From the NCBI RefSeq assembly GCF_000805455.1, contig NZ_JSUS01000012.1, positions 1-64,000 of the forward strand: 64,000 bases of DNA. Direction: 5' to 3'. This DNA comes from Acinetobacter sp. A47. GTDB taxonomy: Bacteria; Pseudomonadota; Gammaproteobacteria; Pseudomonadales; Moraxellaceae. A program made the position numbers and the translations under genes. Positions 44,902 to 53,558 of the stretch are shown piece by piece. Under the pieces are notes generated by a model. The model saw nothing but the letters and a program-made list of their open reading frames with translations, was not told where the DNA came from and searched no databases. The stretch's first letter is position 1. Each line of letters starts with the position of its first letter.

Positions 44902-45728
44902 TTTTAAAATTCGGTTCACGTGGTGAGGCTGTTTCAACATTACAAAAGCAGCTTGTTAATCTGGGCTATAAAGGTGTTAGGGGTAAGCCTATTGCAGTTG
45001 ATGGAATATTTGGGGCAAGTACAGAATTTGCTGTGCTTCAGCTACAACGAGCACATGGCCTTGTTGCTGATGGCAAAGTTGGGGACAAAACTCGTATGGC
45101 TTTGGCTGGTAATACAGTTTCTAAACTTTTGAAGGATGAGGATTATAAAAGTGCCGCGAAACGCTTGGGCGTTCCGGAGCTGGTTATCCGTGTATTAGGA
45201 ATGGTTGAAAGTAAAGGAGCTGGTTTTTTAAGTAATGGCAAGGTCAAAATTTTATATGAACGTCATCGAATGTATTTTTATCTTGGACAGGCAATCAGTA
45301 AAACATTTGCGAATGAACAAATGAAGAAAGTCCCTAATCTAGTCAACTCGGCTGCAGGGGGATATAAGGGTAATGAGGCTGAACATACCCGCTTAACTTT
45401 AGCAAAAAATATCCATGAGAACTCGGCATTAATGTCATGTAGCTGGGGGATGTTTCAGATTATGGGGGAAAACTGGAAAGACCTTGGTTACTCCTCGGTT
45501 CAAGAATTTGTTGCTCAACAGGCCATTAGTGAATCACACCAGATGGAAGCCTTTTTACGATTTATCGAATGGAAGCCTGGACTGTTAGCTGCATTGAAAA
45601 AACAGGATTGGCATACTGTCTTTACGTTATATAACGGTTCCAATTATAAAAAATTAGGTTATCAAGCCAAGTTTCAAGCTGCATGGGATTTATTAGAGCC
45701 AATTTATGGAGATAAACGAGTCGCATGA
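44898..45728 (+). CDS. Endolysin: peptidoglycan-binding domain plus N-acetylmuramidase
   Basis: The 276-residue endolysin has an N-terminal peptidoglycan-binding domain (GSRGEAVSTLQKQLVNLGYK, AVDGIFGASTEFAVLQLQ, GLVADGKVGDKT). A muramidase domain of the DUF3380 type follows: the likely catalytic glutamate in GMVESKGAGFL, KILYERHRMYF, SCSWGMFQIMG, and LYNGSNYKKLGY. There is no signal peptide, so it needs a holin. The start is TTG 44898, with GGAG six bases upstream and overlapping the holin stop as TTGA. It takes the place of P2 gene K. Confidence 0.87.
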   Translation: MILKFGSRGEAVSTLQKQLVNLGYKGVRGKPIAVDGIFGASTEFAVLQLQRAHGLVADGKVGDKTRMALAGNTVSKLLKDEDYKSAAKRLGVPELVIRVLGMVESKGAGFLSNGKVKILYERHRMYFYLGQAISKTFANEQMKKVPNLVNSAAGGYKGNEAEHTRLTLAKNIHENSALMSCSWGMFQIMGENWKDLGYSSVQEFVAQQAISESHQMEAFLRFIEWKPGLLAALKKQDWHTVFTLYNGSNYKKLGYQAKFQAAWDLLEPIYGDKRVA

Positions 45729-46234
45729 AAAAACCGGAGAGCCTGCGTCAACACATGCTAAATGCTGTCAGTGAGTTAAGACGTGATCCTGAACGGATGT
45801 TAATTTTTACCGAAGAAGGCAATATCCGAAGTACATTAGCGAACGGCTTGTCTTTCGAGTATGAATATGAATTAAGTTTTATTCTTACTGAGTACGCAGG
45901 AGATCTGGCTGCAGTGATGATACCTTTACTTCAATGGGTTCGTGTTAATCAGCATGAACTCATGGTTAATTTGGGAAAGAATAAGGATGCATTTAAGTTT
46001 GAAACGGTGATTTTAAATAATAATACCGTTCATCTTTCCATGTCTTTTCCAGTAACTGAACGTGTAATCGTACAGCGTTTACCAGATGGAACATTGGATA
46101 TTAGTTATCCTGATGAGCCGAAATATGAAACCGCAGCCGAGCCTACTTTGTTCAAAATGCACGACCAAAAAACAGGTGAGCTACTTGCCGAATGGTTGTC
46201 TTCAGAACCTGAAAATCAATATTTCGGGCATTAA
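45725..46234 (+). CDS. Tail completion protein (P2 gpR-like)
   Basis: The 169-residue GPR-family protein has SLRQHMLNAVSELRRDPERM, EYEYELSFILTEYAGDL, and LLQWVRVNQHELM. It is needed to complete the tail terminus. The start overlaps the endolysin stop by 4 bases (ATGA), leaving no room for the LysB/LysC spanin genes found here in P2. Confidence 0.9.
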   Translation: MKKPESLRQHMLNAVSELRRDPERMLIFTEEGNIRSTLANGLSFEYEYELSFILTEYAGDLAAVMIPLLQWVRVNQHELMVNLGKNKDAFKFETVILNNNTVHLSMSFPVTERVIVQRLPDGTLDISYPDEPKYETAAEPTLFKMHDQKTGELLAEWLSSEPENQYFGH

Positions 46235-46236
46235 CT

Positions 46237-46686
46237 ATGGCTGAGTTACAAGCACTTACGGATCATCTGGGCTCAATGTTATTGCAGCTCAGTGATGCCG
46301 AACGAAGAAAGTTAGAGACCGAAATTGGCCGTAAGGTTCGGACTTCGCAGAAGAAACGAATCACAAAACAATTGAACCCAATGGGTGAGCGATTTGCTCC
46401 CCGTAAAAATCGCATAATGGATAAGCGTAATAAAATAAAAAATAAGATGTTCAATAAGATCAAAAATACTAAATGGATGCGTATTCAAAAGACTGCTGAA
46501 GGAGTTGCTATTGGTTTTACAGGCCGTGTGGCTTTTATTGCCGGAGTCCACCAGTTTGGTTTACGCGATAAGGTCGACAAGGATGGGCCAACTGTAAAAT
46601 ATAGTAGACGAGAAATTTTGGGTTTCACTCCGGAGGAAATCGAAATGATTGAACAAGATGTCTTGGCACATATTTCAGTGAAATAA
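46237..46686 (+). CDS. Tail completion / virion morphogenesis protein (P2 gpS-like)
   Basis: The 149-residue GPS-family protein has LLQLSDAERRKLETEIGRKV, a strongly basic stretch with RTSQKKRITKQ and GERFAPRK, then GFTGRVAFIAGVHQFGLRD and YSRREILGFTPEEIEMIEQD. The KTSQKKRI-type motif and VHQFGL are typical of gpS homologues. Last gene of the head-lysis operon. Confidence 0.9.
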   Translation: MAELQALTDHLGSMLLQLSDAERRKLETEIGRKVRTSQKKRITKQLNPMGERFAPRKNRIMDKRNKIKNKMFNKIKNTKWMRIQKTAEGVAIGFTGRVAFIAGVHQFGLRDKVDKDGPTVKYSRREILGFTPEEIEMIEQDVLAHISVK

Positions 46687-46693
46687 AAGAAAA

Positions 46694-46716
46694 TTTGTAT
46701 ATAACTCACATACAAA
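46694..46716 (+). promoter_or_regulatory. Late-promoter activator dyad, copy 2 (before V)
   Basis: A 23-bp dyad with arms TTTGTAT and ATACAAA. It is identical to copy 3 over all 23 bases and lies 44 bases before gene V, the first gene of the baseplate operon. Confidence 0.78.
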
Positions 46717-46760
46717 CGTAAAGGAATGAAATAAACATTCAGCTGCATAACGATTGCAGC

Positions 46761-47285
46761 ATGAATGCAGACATCAATCGTCGTCTTGAGAATTTGATCC
46801 GTATGGGCAAGATCAAGACGATTCACCCCGCAAAACCTTATATGACAGTCACCGTCGAAATTGGCGAGATTACGACTGCAGAAATCCGTTATTTAAATTT
46901 AACCAGTTCAACTTGGCATCCTCCTAAAAAAGGGGAGGAAGTCATTGTTTTTAGCCCGTGCGGTGTTCTTGAAATGGCCGTTGCATTTGGTGGACTGAAT
47001 AATGAAATTAATCCAGCAGTTTCAGAGGATTTGAATAAATACATTCAGATATTTTCTGATGGTTGCATCCTTTCCTATGACAGCAAAAACCATCTACTTG
47101 AGGCCATTTTACCGGAAGGCGGTAAGGCTCGATTGAAAGGCGACTTATATGTTGATGGAGGTATTCATTCCACCAAAAACATTACCTCTGATGCTGATGT
47201 GATCGCTGGGAATATTTCTCTCAAGAAGCACAAAACATCTGGTGTGAAGGCTGGTAATGAAAATTCGCAGGGGCCGGTTCCATGA
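46761..47285 (+). CDS. Baseplate assembly protein / spike (P2 gpV-like)
   Basis: The 174-residue protein has NADINRRLENLIRMGKIKTI, WHPPKKGEEVIVFSPCG, and a C-terminal region (IQIFSDGCILSYDSK, DLYVDGGIHSTKNITSDAD) with the beta-prism pattern of the membrane-piercing spike. Unusually, ATG 46761 has no ribosome-binding site; instead a GCTGCA/TGCAGC hairpin (46742-46760) abuts it. If the dyad at 46694 acts at the usual distance, the mRNA may be nearly leaderless. It overlaps W. Confidence 0.9.
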   Translation: MNADINRRLENLIRMGKIKTIHPAKPYMTVTVEIGEITTAEIRYLNLTSSTWHPPKKGEEVIVFSPCGVLEMAVAFGGLNNEINPAVSEDLNKYIQIFSDGCILSYDSKNHLLEAILPEGGKARLKGDLYVDGGIHSTKNITSDADVIAGNISLKKHKTSGVKAGNENSQGPVP

Positions 47286-47629
47286 TTAATAAAAATAATG
47301 GCCAGCGACTCAATTCGATACAAGCCTCAATAGAGCAATCACTTGCTGACATCGCAACCACACCTATCGGCTCTCGAATCATGCGTCGAGAGTATGGCTC
47401 ACTTGTCGCTGAACTATTGGATCAGCCAATTAACGATAGCCTTGTTTTGAAATGCTATAGCGCACTTTTTACAGCTGCTTCCACATGGGAGAACAGAATC
47501 AGCATTAATCACATTCGACTTGTTTCTGTACAGGGTAGTGGATTGGTTTTTGACATTGAATGTATTTACCAGCAAACGGGACAGGAAATGAATTTAAGAA
47601 TTCCATTAAATATGGGGGCATCTAAATGA
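47282..47629 (+). CDS. Baseplate wedge protein (P2 gpW-like, gp25 family)
   Basis: The 115-residue gp25/GPW-family protein has SIEQSLADIATTPIGSRIMR, then REYGSLVAELLDQPIND, the highly conserved core of sheath-initiator proteins. ATGA overlaps link it to V upstream and J downstream. Confidence 0.94.
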   Translation: MINKNNGQRLNSIQASIEQSLADIATTPIGSRIMRREYGSLVAELLDQPINDSLVLKCYSALFTAASTWENRISINHIRLVSVQGSGLVFDIECIYQQTGQEMNLRIPLNMGASK

Positions 47630-48531
47630 GTGTCGATTTTAGCCAACTTGCTCCGCCAGATATTATCGAATCAATTGAGTATGAGGAAATTTTAGAGCAG
47701 AGGAAAACGGATCTGATTCTTAAACATTCCGAAGATGAGAGGGCAGAGATAACTGCAGTCTTACAACGTGAAAGTGAGCCTTTAACAAAATATCTTGAGG
47801 AAAATGCCTATCGTGAAGTTGTATTGCGTAATCGAATCAATACGGCTGCACGTGCGGTATTACTTGCCTTTGCGAAAGGAAACGACTTGGATCAGGTCGG
47901 GGCTAACTATAACGTTAAACGATTAGTGATAAAGCCCGCTGATAATTCAAAGGTGCCACCAATTCCAGCGGTTATGGAAAGTGATGAAGTATTCCGTGAG
48001 CGTATTCAATTGGCGTTTGATGCTTTGTCCGTTGCCGGCCCTGAATCAGCATATAAAAAATTTGCCCGTGATGCGGATGGACGTGTTGGGGATGTCTCTG
48101 TAATTTCTCCGGCACCTTGCTATGTCACTGTAACCATTTTACAAGCTGATTCAGAAAATGGGGCAGCATCCCCAGAGTTAGTCGCAATTGTAAATAGGGC
48201 TTTGAATAAAGAGGATGTAAGGCCGGTGGGAGACCGGCCTACAGTTCAATCGGCAAAGATTGTTAATTATTCAATTAATGCCAAGCTATTTATTGGTAAA
48301 GATCCAGAGGCTGCAACGTTACTTCAACAGGCCTATCGAAATGTCACAGCTTATGCAACTAAACAAAAACGATTAGGGCGTTCAATTCGGCTCTCTGCGA
48401 TTTATGCAGCCTTGCATATTGAAGGTGTCAACCGTGTTGAGTTAATCAGTCCAAAAGCTGATGTTGTTTTGACACCGGAACAAGCCTCATTTTGTACCAA
48501 TATTAAGCTGGATATTGGTGGTGTTGAATGA
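47626..48531 (+). CDS. Baseplate assembly protein (P2 gpJ-like)
   Basis: The 301-residue protein has the GPJ-type N-terminus (DFSQLAPPDIIESIEYEEIL), RINTAARAVLLAFAKGNDLD, AFDALSVAGPESAYKKFARD, and VSVISPAPCYVTVTIL, followed by a C-terminal domain with NKEDVRPVGDRPTVQS. It forms baseplate wedges with gpI and gpW. Confidence 0.94.
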   Translation: MSVDFSQLAPPDIIESIEYEEILEQRKTDLILKHSEDERAEITAVLQRESEPLTKYLEENAYREVVLRNRINTAARAVLLAFAKGNDLDQVGANYNVKRLVIKPADNSKVPPIPAVMESDEVFRERIQLAFDALSVAGPESAYKKFARDADGRVGDVSVISPAPCYVTVTILQADSENGAASPELVAIVNRALNKEDVRPVGDRPTVQSAKIVNYSINAKLFIGKDPEAATLLQQAYRNVTAYATKQKRLGRSIRLSAIYAALHIEGVNRVELISPKADVVLTPEQASFCTNIKLDIGGVE

Positions 48532-49058
48532 AGAATTTACTTCCTCCAAATAGTACGGCCTTTGATCGTAATGTCTCGGAAGTTTCTTCAAAAAATATGG
48601 AACTGCCGGTCGACATAAAAACGATTTCATCAATTGATCAAGCGCCTGATGAATTCCTTTCGTTTTTGGCTTGGCAGTATTCCGTGGATTCATGGGACAC
48701 GGACTGGCAGCCATCACTTCAACGTGAACTGATTAAAAAGTCTTTCCGTCAGCACCAGATTAAGGGAACAAGGACAGCTATTCGAGAGGTTCTCGCACAA
48801 TTTGGTTATACCTGTGACTTTCAGGAATGGTTTGATCAAAAGCCAGAAGCTGCACCAGGAACATTCACAATGTCGCTGGATCTGAATGGCCTTGAATTAA
48901 CAGAAGCAACCTATGCAGAAGTAAACAGGCTCATCAAGGATGCAAAGCCGGTCAGTCGCCATTTAACGAATCTAGTAATCAATGTCCAACCGATTTGTAT
49001 GCCCCATATCGCAGTCGGCTGTCATGGGGCAGAAACCGTTTCAATTTTTGTAGAGTAA
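48528..49058 (+). CDS. Tail protein I (P2 gpI-like)
   Basis: The 176-residue GPI-family baseplate protein starts MKNLLPPNSTAFDRNVSEVS and has LAWQYSVDSWDTDWQPSLQR and the helix HQIKGTRTAIREVLAQFGY, as in the family. The ATGA overlap with J shows coupled translation; the tail-fibre gene follows by 3 bases. Confidence 0.93.
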   Translation: MKNLLPPNSTAFDRNVSEVSSKNMELPVDIKTISSIDQAPDEFLSFLAWQYSVDSWDTDWQPSLQRELIKKSFRQHQIKGTRTAIREVLAQFGYTCDFQEWFDQKPEAAPGTFTMSLDLNGLELTEATYAEVNRLIKDAKPVSRHLTNLVINVQPICMPHIAVGCHGAETVSIFVE

Positions 49059-49061
49059 ATC

Positions 49062-52000
49062 ATGGCTGCAACTTATAAAGGTATTTTAACAAACAACGGT
49101 AAAGCTCTGATTGCCAGTGCAACCGTTAAAAATAAAATCAATTACACCCATATTGCAGTGGGGGATGGTAAAGGATCTGTTCCGGTACCCTCTGAAACTC
49201 GTACTGCTTTAGTCAATGAGAAAGCACGTATTGCTTTAAATGTTGTTGAGATTAATCCAAACAACACAAATCAAGTAATTTGTGAAGCAATTATCCCAAG
49301 TAAAGTTGGCGGATTTTATATTCGTGAGCTTGGCCTATATGCTGATAAAACTATGGTTGTTAACGCAAGTTATCCTCCAACATTAAAGCCGTTACCCGAT
49401 GAAGGTGGTGCCCGGGAAGTCGCAATTAAGATTGTGATTAATGTGCAAAATGCGGAAGTTTTGGCTCTATATTTAGATGACTCCCTAATCTATGCGACCA
49501 GAGAGTGGGTAAAGACCAATTATGTGCCACGTAGTGAAATTATTGATAATTTAACGACAAATGATGGTACAAAGCCACTATCTGCAAAACAGGGTAAAAA
49601 GCTACAAGATGAAAAGCTGGCTAAAACTGCAAATGCAGTCAGTGCGACGAAGCTGGAGTTAGCGCGAAGTATCAATAATATACTATTTGATGGAACTTCC
49701 GACATCTTGGTTCAACCGGTCTCTGAACGTATTTCTAGTGATAATGATTTAAACGACTATGATCAAGAAGGCTTCTTTCATTGTCCTATGACTGCTCACG
49801 CAGCCACATTAAAAAACTGTCCTGTGAAGGTTGCTTTCTGTTTGCATGTAGAAAAAAGTGCAGGCGTTACACAAACTTTGAAAGCTTATTATTCATCACT
49901 CATTTATGTTCGATCAATGTATCAATCTAAATGGACAGAATGGAAACAAGTAGCGCTTACTGATTCTAATGTTGCTTCAGCGTCAAAACTTTTAACTGCT
50001 AGAACAGTAAGCTTTAGTGGTGCGGCTACTGGAGCATTTTCTTATGATGGTTCTGCTAATTCATCGTGTATTTTAACTCTTGCGAATTCAGGAGTAGTGC
50101 CAGGTACTTATGGCGATACCATCAATATTCCTGTTTTGACAATTAATGCTAAAGGTCTTGCGACCGTTGCAACAAAAGTACCTATTCGCAATGCCTCGAC
50201 AACGACTTCAGGTGTTGTGCAGCTTAATGATACAACTACAAGTACAAGTAAAAATCAGGCAGCTACAGCGAATGCTTTGAATACACTTAATGAACAGAAA
50301 GTTGATAAGGTCACTAAGCTCGGATCAATTGTTAAATATCGTGATCTTGCAAGTTTTTATGCCGGTTCAGCTACAGGTGCGATCATCATTAAGCCTCCAG
50401 CCAAACTGGCCAAAACAGCTTCAACAATGTTACGTATGAGCATAGAAGGCTTTAACTATGCGAATAATACATCGTGGACAGCAGAAATTGCAGGTTATCA
50501 TTATCCTCCTACCAAAAGCTGGTTAAATACTTCTGCCACAGTCAATGGGCGAGCACCTTTTGAAACTGTACGTTTTGTTCGTAATGCCGAAGATGAGTTA
50601 CATATTGTTTTAGGCGATGAAAAAACGCGTTGGCTATATCCAACAATCTGGATCAGGGAGCTTCTTGCTTCATTTAATTACCCAGGCAGTTGGGCTGAAG
50701 GATGGTCAATTGAGACTTCAGCAAATCTTTCTGATTATACCGTGATCTCTACTCCTGAAATTTTAGGGACAGGCTTGGTTGACTCTGCTAAGAAGCTTGC
50801 AAAGCCCTTTAAAATCAATGGAGTTGAATGCGATGGTACAAGTGATGTGGTCGTTACCACTGCACCGGCTTTAGGTGTCAATAATAAGGATTCAACCACA
50901 GGTCTAGGTATCTCACTTTATAATGGCGCAGCGACTGGTATGCCCTCCTATGGTATGGCTTTTGCTGGAACCGGTACATTTGGTAAGCATGGTAAAGTCG
51001 TCGGGGATTGGGCCACATATCTAACGACAGCAAATGATCAAAATCGAGGGTGGATCTTTAAGCATGTAACGTCCGGAAACGTTGCCTCAATTAATGGTTT
51101 CGGTGATTTTACTGGTCGTGATTTTTATGGAAATTTCAAGGGCCGTGCAGATGAAGCAGTACAGTGTGTGGTTACTGATAAGCGAATATTTAAACCGAAT
51201 GAAATCGATAATGGCCGTGCACAAATCTATTTCACAAGCGAAGGAGGACTAAACACAGATAAGGTCAACTCTCGTTATGGAGACTTCCTGGTACTAAATT
51301 CATATAGAGATAAAACAGGGGGAGACGTAAACGGGTTATTTTTCCCCAAGAATTTTAGTCAAGGTTTACTTCATTATCGTGGTTCTTTTGAAGGGGATAG
51401 CTGGCATACAGTTAAAGAAATTGCTTATACCGATAGTAATATTTCTGGAAATGCTGCAACTGCAACGAAATTACAAACTGCTCGTACTGTCAGTTTTGGT
51501 GGAGCCGCTTCAGGTGCATTTTCTTTTAATGGCTCTGCAAATTCATCGTGTATTTTAACTCTTGCGAACTCTGGAATTGTATCAGGAACATATGGTGATA
51601 CGCTTAATATTCCAGTTCTGACCTTTGATGCTAAAGGCCTTGCGACTGTTGCTACAACAGTGCCTATTCGTCGGGCAACTACGGGACAGACGGGTATTAC
51701 CCAATTACATGATGGCCTTAATAGCACATCTGTAGCTCATGCTTTAACTGCAAAACAAGGCAAGTTATTAGATGAAAATAAGATTAACCATGGTGATTAT
51801 GGGCTGGGCAAAACGGTAGTTTGGCCGACTGGAAAGAATTTCAGTGAGATTACTGATGATAACTCATTCTATATGAGAAATAATTCTGCGCCACCGGATA
51901 GCCCTTTCCCAGGCGCTACAAAATTAATAAATATTGGTAACAAGGCCTGGAACTCTCAGATCGGTTTGGCTGCCTATGAAAACCGTATGATGTTGCGCTC

Positions 52001-53036
52001 TCGTGTAACTGCGGATGGTGCATTTAGAGCATGGCGCGAGTTCGCATTCACTGATAGCAGCATTACCGGTAACGCAGGCACTGCAACTAAACTTGCCTCA
52101 CCTCGTAAGCTTAATGGAGTGGACTTTGATGGTACACGCGATATTAGCTTAGAGGCACCTCTGTTAAATCAACAGACCATTACATCTTTGGCTCAGGTTG
52201 ATAAAGCTGTTTACGATGGTAAACATACCGTTATTGAAGTGAAAATTGCTGGACTATATGGCTATGGAATTTTGCATGTATATAGATCCGGGGGATGCTG
52301 CCATCAAACATATTATCCACATGTCAGAAGCGGAGGAAATAACAATGTTATTGCTGTCCGCCAAAGCTGGAATACAAACGGGGATATTGCAACTTGGGGT
52401 GAATGGACAGTAGTTGGTTCAAATGATGACACCAAGTTTTTTGCTGAAGGATCGCTTGCATCATTAAAACAAAATGAAGACGTAGCCTGGAATGCAAAAT
52501 CGGGCGTTTATACAAAACTGGAAGGTGGGGCTACTCGTTTAATTACACAGTTTTTAGGTTACGGATCGACTGGAGCCCTGCAACTTCAAGCAAGCTACGG
52601 GAATGGCGGTTTATTTTATCGATCAGCAAGAGATGCAGTGGGCTTTGAAAAGCCTTGGGAACGTATTATTACAGAGACTGGAGCAGCCTTTACAGGAGGC
52701 GTTTCAGCACCAGATTTTTATGGACGTTTTCATGGTACCGCAACCAATTCTTTAGGTGAAAATCAACGTCCACGTAATGTGACGGGTAGCCGGTTTGCCA
52801 ATACTTTGTATACAAATAGCCGAGATCAACCATTGTGGTTAAATGTTGTGATTAAGGCTCCAGATCGTGATGGCGGCATACATATTGTTGTTGATGATGA
52901 AACTGTAGCAGAGCTGTGGTGTGACGTTGGTAAAGGTGGTTCTGTTTTAACAACGTTATCAGCAATGGTTCGCCCTTGGGGCACTTATAGCGTGCCAAAA
53001 GGCGCCATTATCAAGTGGGTAGAGTATTTAGCATGA
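49062..53036 (+). CDS. Tail fibre protein (P2 gpH-like)
   Basis: The 1324-residue receptor-binding fibre has an N-terminal tail-collar attachment domain: MAATYKGILTNNGKALIASA, YTHIAVGDGKG, IPSKVGGFYIRELGLYADK (residues 1-160). Linker repeats of the TTNDGTKPLSAKQGKKLQDE type follow, then several knob-like modules ending in W-x-EW and DS motifs. A segment of about 100 residues is duplicated (near residues 307-410 and 800-905, each starting TARTVSF and containing NSSCILTLANSG). The C-terminal tip (RFANTLYTNSRDQPLWLNVV) probably binds the host. Confidence 0.9.
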   Translation: MAATYKGILTNNGKALIASATVKNKINYTHIAVGDGKGSVPVPSETRTALVNEKARIALNVVEINPNNTNQVICEAIIPSKVGGFYIRELGLYADKTMVVNASYPPTLKPLPDEGGAREVAIKIVINVQNAEVLALYLDDSLIYATREWVKTNYVPRSEIIDNLTTNDGTKPLSAKQGKKLQDEKLAKTANAVSATKLELARSINNILFDGTSDILVQPVSERISSDNDLNDYDQEGFFHCPMTAHAATLKNCPVKVAFCLHVEKSAGVTQTLKAYYSSLIYVRSMYQSKWTEWKQVALTDSNVASASKLLTARTVSFSGAATGAFSYDGSANSSCILTLANSGVVPGTYGDTINIPVLTINAKGLATVATKVPIRNASTTTSGVVQLNDTTTSTSKNQAATANALNTLNEQKVDKVTKLGSIVKYRDLASFYAGSATGAIIIKPPAKLAKTASTMLRMSIEGFNYANNTSWTAEIAGYHYPPTKSWLNTSATVNGRAPFETVRFVRNAEDELHIVLGDEKTRWLYPTIWIRELLASFNYPGSWAEGWSIETSANLSDYTVISTPEILGTGLVDSAKKLAKPFKINGVECDGTSDVVVTTAPALGVNNKDSTTGLGISLYNGAATGMPSYGMAFAGTGTFGKHGKVVGDWATYLTTANDQNRGWIFKHVTSGNVASINGFGDFTGRDFYGNFKGRADEAVQCVVTDKRIFKPNEIDNGRAQIYFTSEGGLNTDKVNSRYGDFLVLNSYRDKTGGDVNGLFFPKNFSQGLLHYRGSFEGDSWHTVKEIAYTDSNISGNAATATKLQTARTVSFGGAASGAFSFNGSANSSCILTLANSGIVSGTYGDTLNIPVLTFDAKGLATVATTVPIRRATTGQTGITQLHDGLNSTSVAHALTAKQGKLLDENKINHGDYGLGKTVVWPTGKNFSEITDDNSFYMRNNSAPPDSPFPGATKLINIGNKAWNSQIGLAAYENRMMLRSRVTADGAFRAWREFAFTDSSITGNAGTATKLASPRKLNGVDFDGTRDISLEAPLLNQQTITSLAQVDKAVYDGKHTVIEVKIAGLYGYGILHVYRSGGCCHQTYYPHVRSGGNNNVIAVRQSWNTNGDIATWGEWTVVGSNDDTKFFAEGSLASLKQNEDVAWNAKSGVYTKLEGGATRLITQFLGYGSTGALQLQASYGNGGLFYRSARDAVGFEKPWERIITETGAAFTGGVSAPDFYGRFHGTATNSLGENQRPRNVTGSRFANTLYTNSRDQPLWLNVVIKAPDRDGGIHIVVDDETVAELWCDVGKGGSVLTTLSAMVRPWGTYSVPKGAIIKWVEYLA

Positions 53037-53455
53037 TGAAATATTATCGAAATCTTGAAACGCAAAAAGTCCATGCTTTTGAAGCAGACGGCTCTCAAGA
53101 CTTTCTTATCACAAGTAAGTTTAAAAAAATGTCGGATGATGAAATTGACCGGCATATTAATGCTGAAAAATATTTGAGTGCAGAAGAGCGTGAGCGAATT
53201 CGACTCGATCAGTTTGGAGCACTAGATCGCCGGCAATTAAAACTGGCTTTGTTAGAAAATGATTTGCTTACTATGCTGGAAACTGCAATTCAAGCAATTG
53301 ATGATCCAAAGCTGAAAATGCGTATTCAAATTGAATATGCAGAGTCTGAAAAGTTTTATCGTTCTGATGAAGCCGTGATTTATATGTTGCATGAATTACT
53401 TTCATTGACGACTAAACAGATTGATGAGTTATGGGGATATGCATTAACGCTATAA
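53033..53455 (+). CDS. Tail-fibre-linked protein, probable assembly factor
   Basis: The 140-residue product lies where P2 has the fibre assembly gene G and overlaps the fibre stop (ATGATGA). The N-terminus is MMKYYRNLETQKVHAFEADG; the rest is helical and charged, ending LTTKQIDELWGYAL. I do not recognise a gpG/Caudo_TAP domain in it, so the chaperone role is inferred from position. ATG 53033 or 53036 are possible starts. Confidence 0.6.
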   Translation: MMKYYRNLETQKVHAFEADGSQDFLITSKFKKMSDDEIDRHINAEKYLSAEERERIRLDQFGALDRRQLKLALLENDLLTMLETAIQAIDDPKLKMRIQIEYAESEKFYRSDEAVIYMLHELLSLTTKQIDELWGYALTL

Positions 53456-53458
53456 ATT

Positions 53459-53481
53459 TTTGTATATAACTCACATACAAA
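53459..53481 (+). promoter_or_regulatory. Late-promoter activator dyad, copy 3 (before FI)
   Basis: Identical over 23 bases to copy 2 and 77 bases before the sheath gene, the start of the tail operon. Confidence 0.78.
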
Positions 53482-53513
53482 TCTAGCGAACTGACATCGC
53501 TACAACATTTTGT

Positions 53514-53558
53514 AAGCCTGTGATCCGTAAACATTACAACTGATTACAGGCTTTTTTT
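53514..53558 (+). terminator. Terminator-like hairpin ending at the FI start codon
   Basis: AAGCCTGT (53514-53521) pairs with ACAGGCTT (53546-53553) around a 24-base loop; the T run reaches the base before the FI ATG. It probably ends the V-H transcript. The only ribosome-binding-like AGG for FI lies in the 3' arm. Confidence 0.7.

Noticed and set aside
44920..45132. Embedded frame in the endolysin gene considered as an Rz1-like spanin
   Set aside because: It has no lipobox cysteine or proline-rich segment and no ribosome-binding site.
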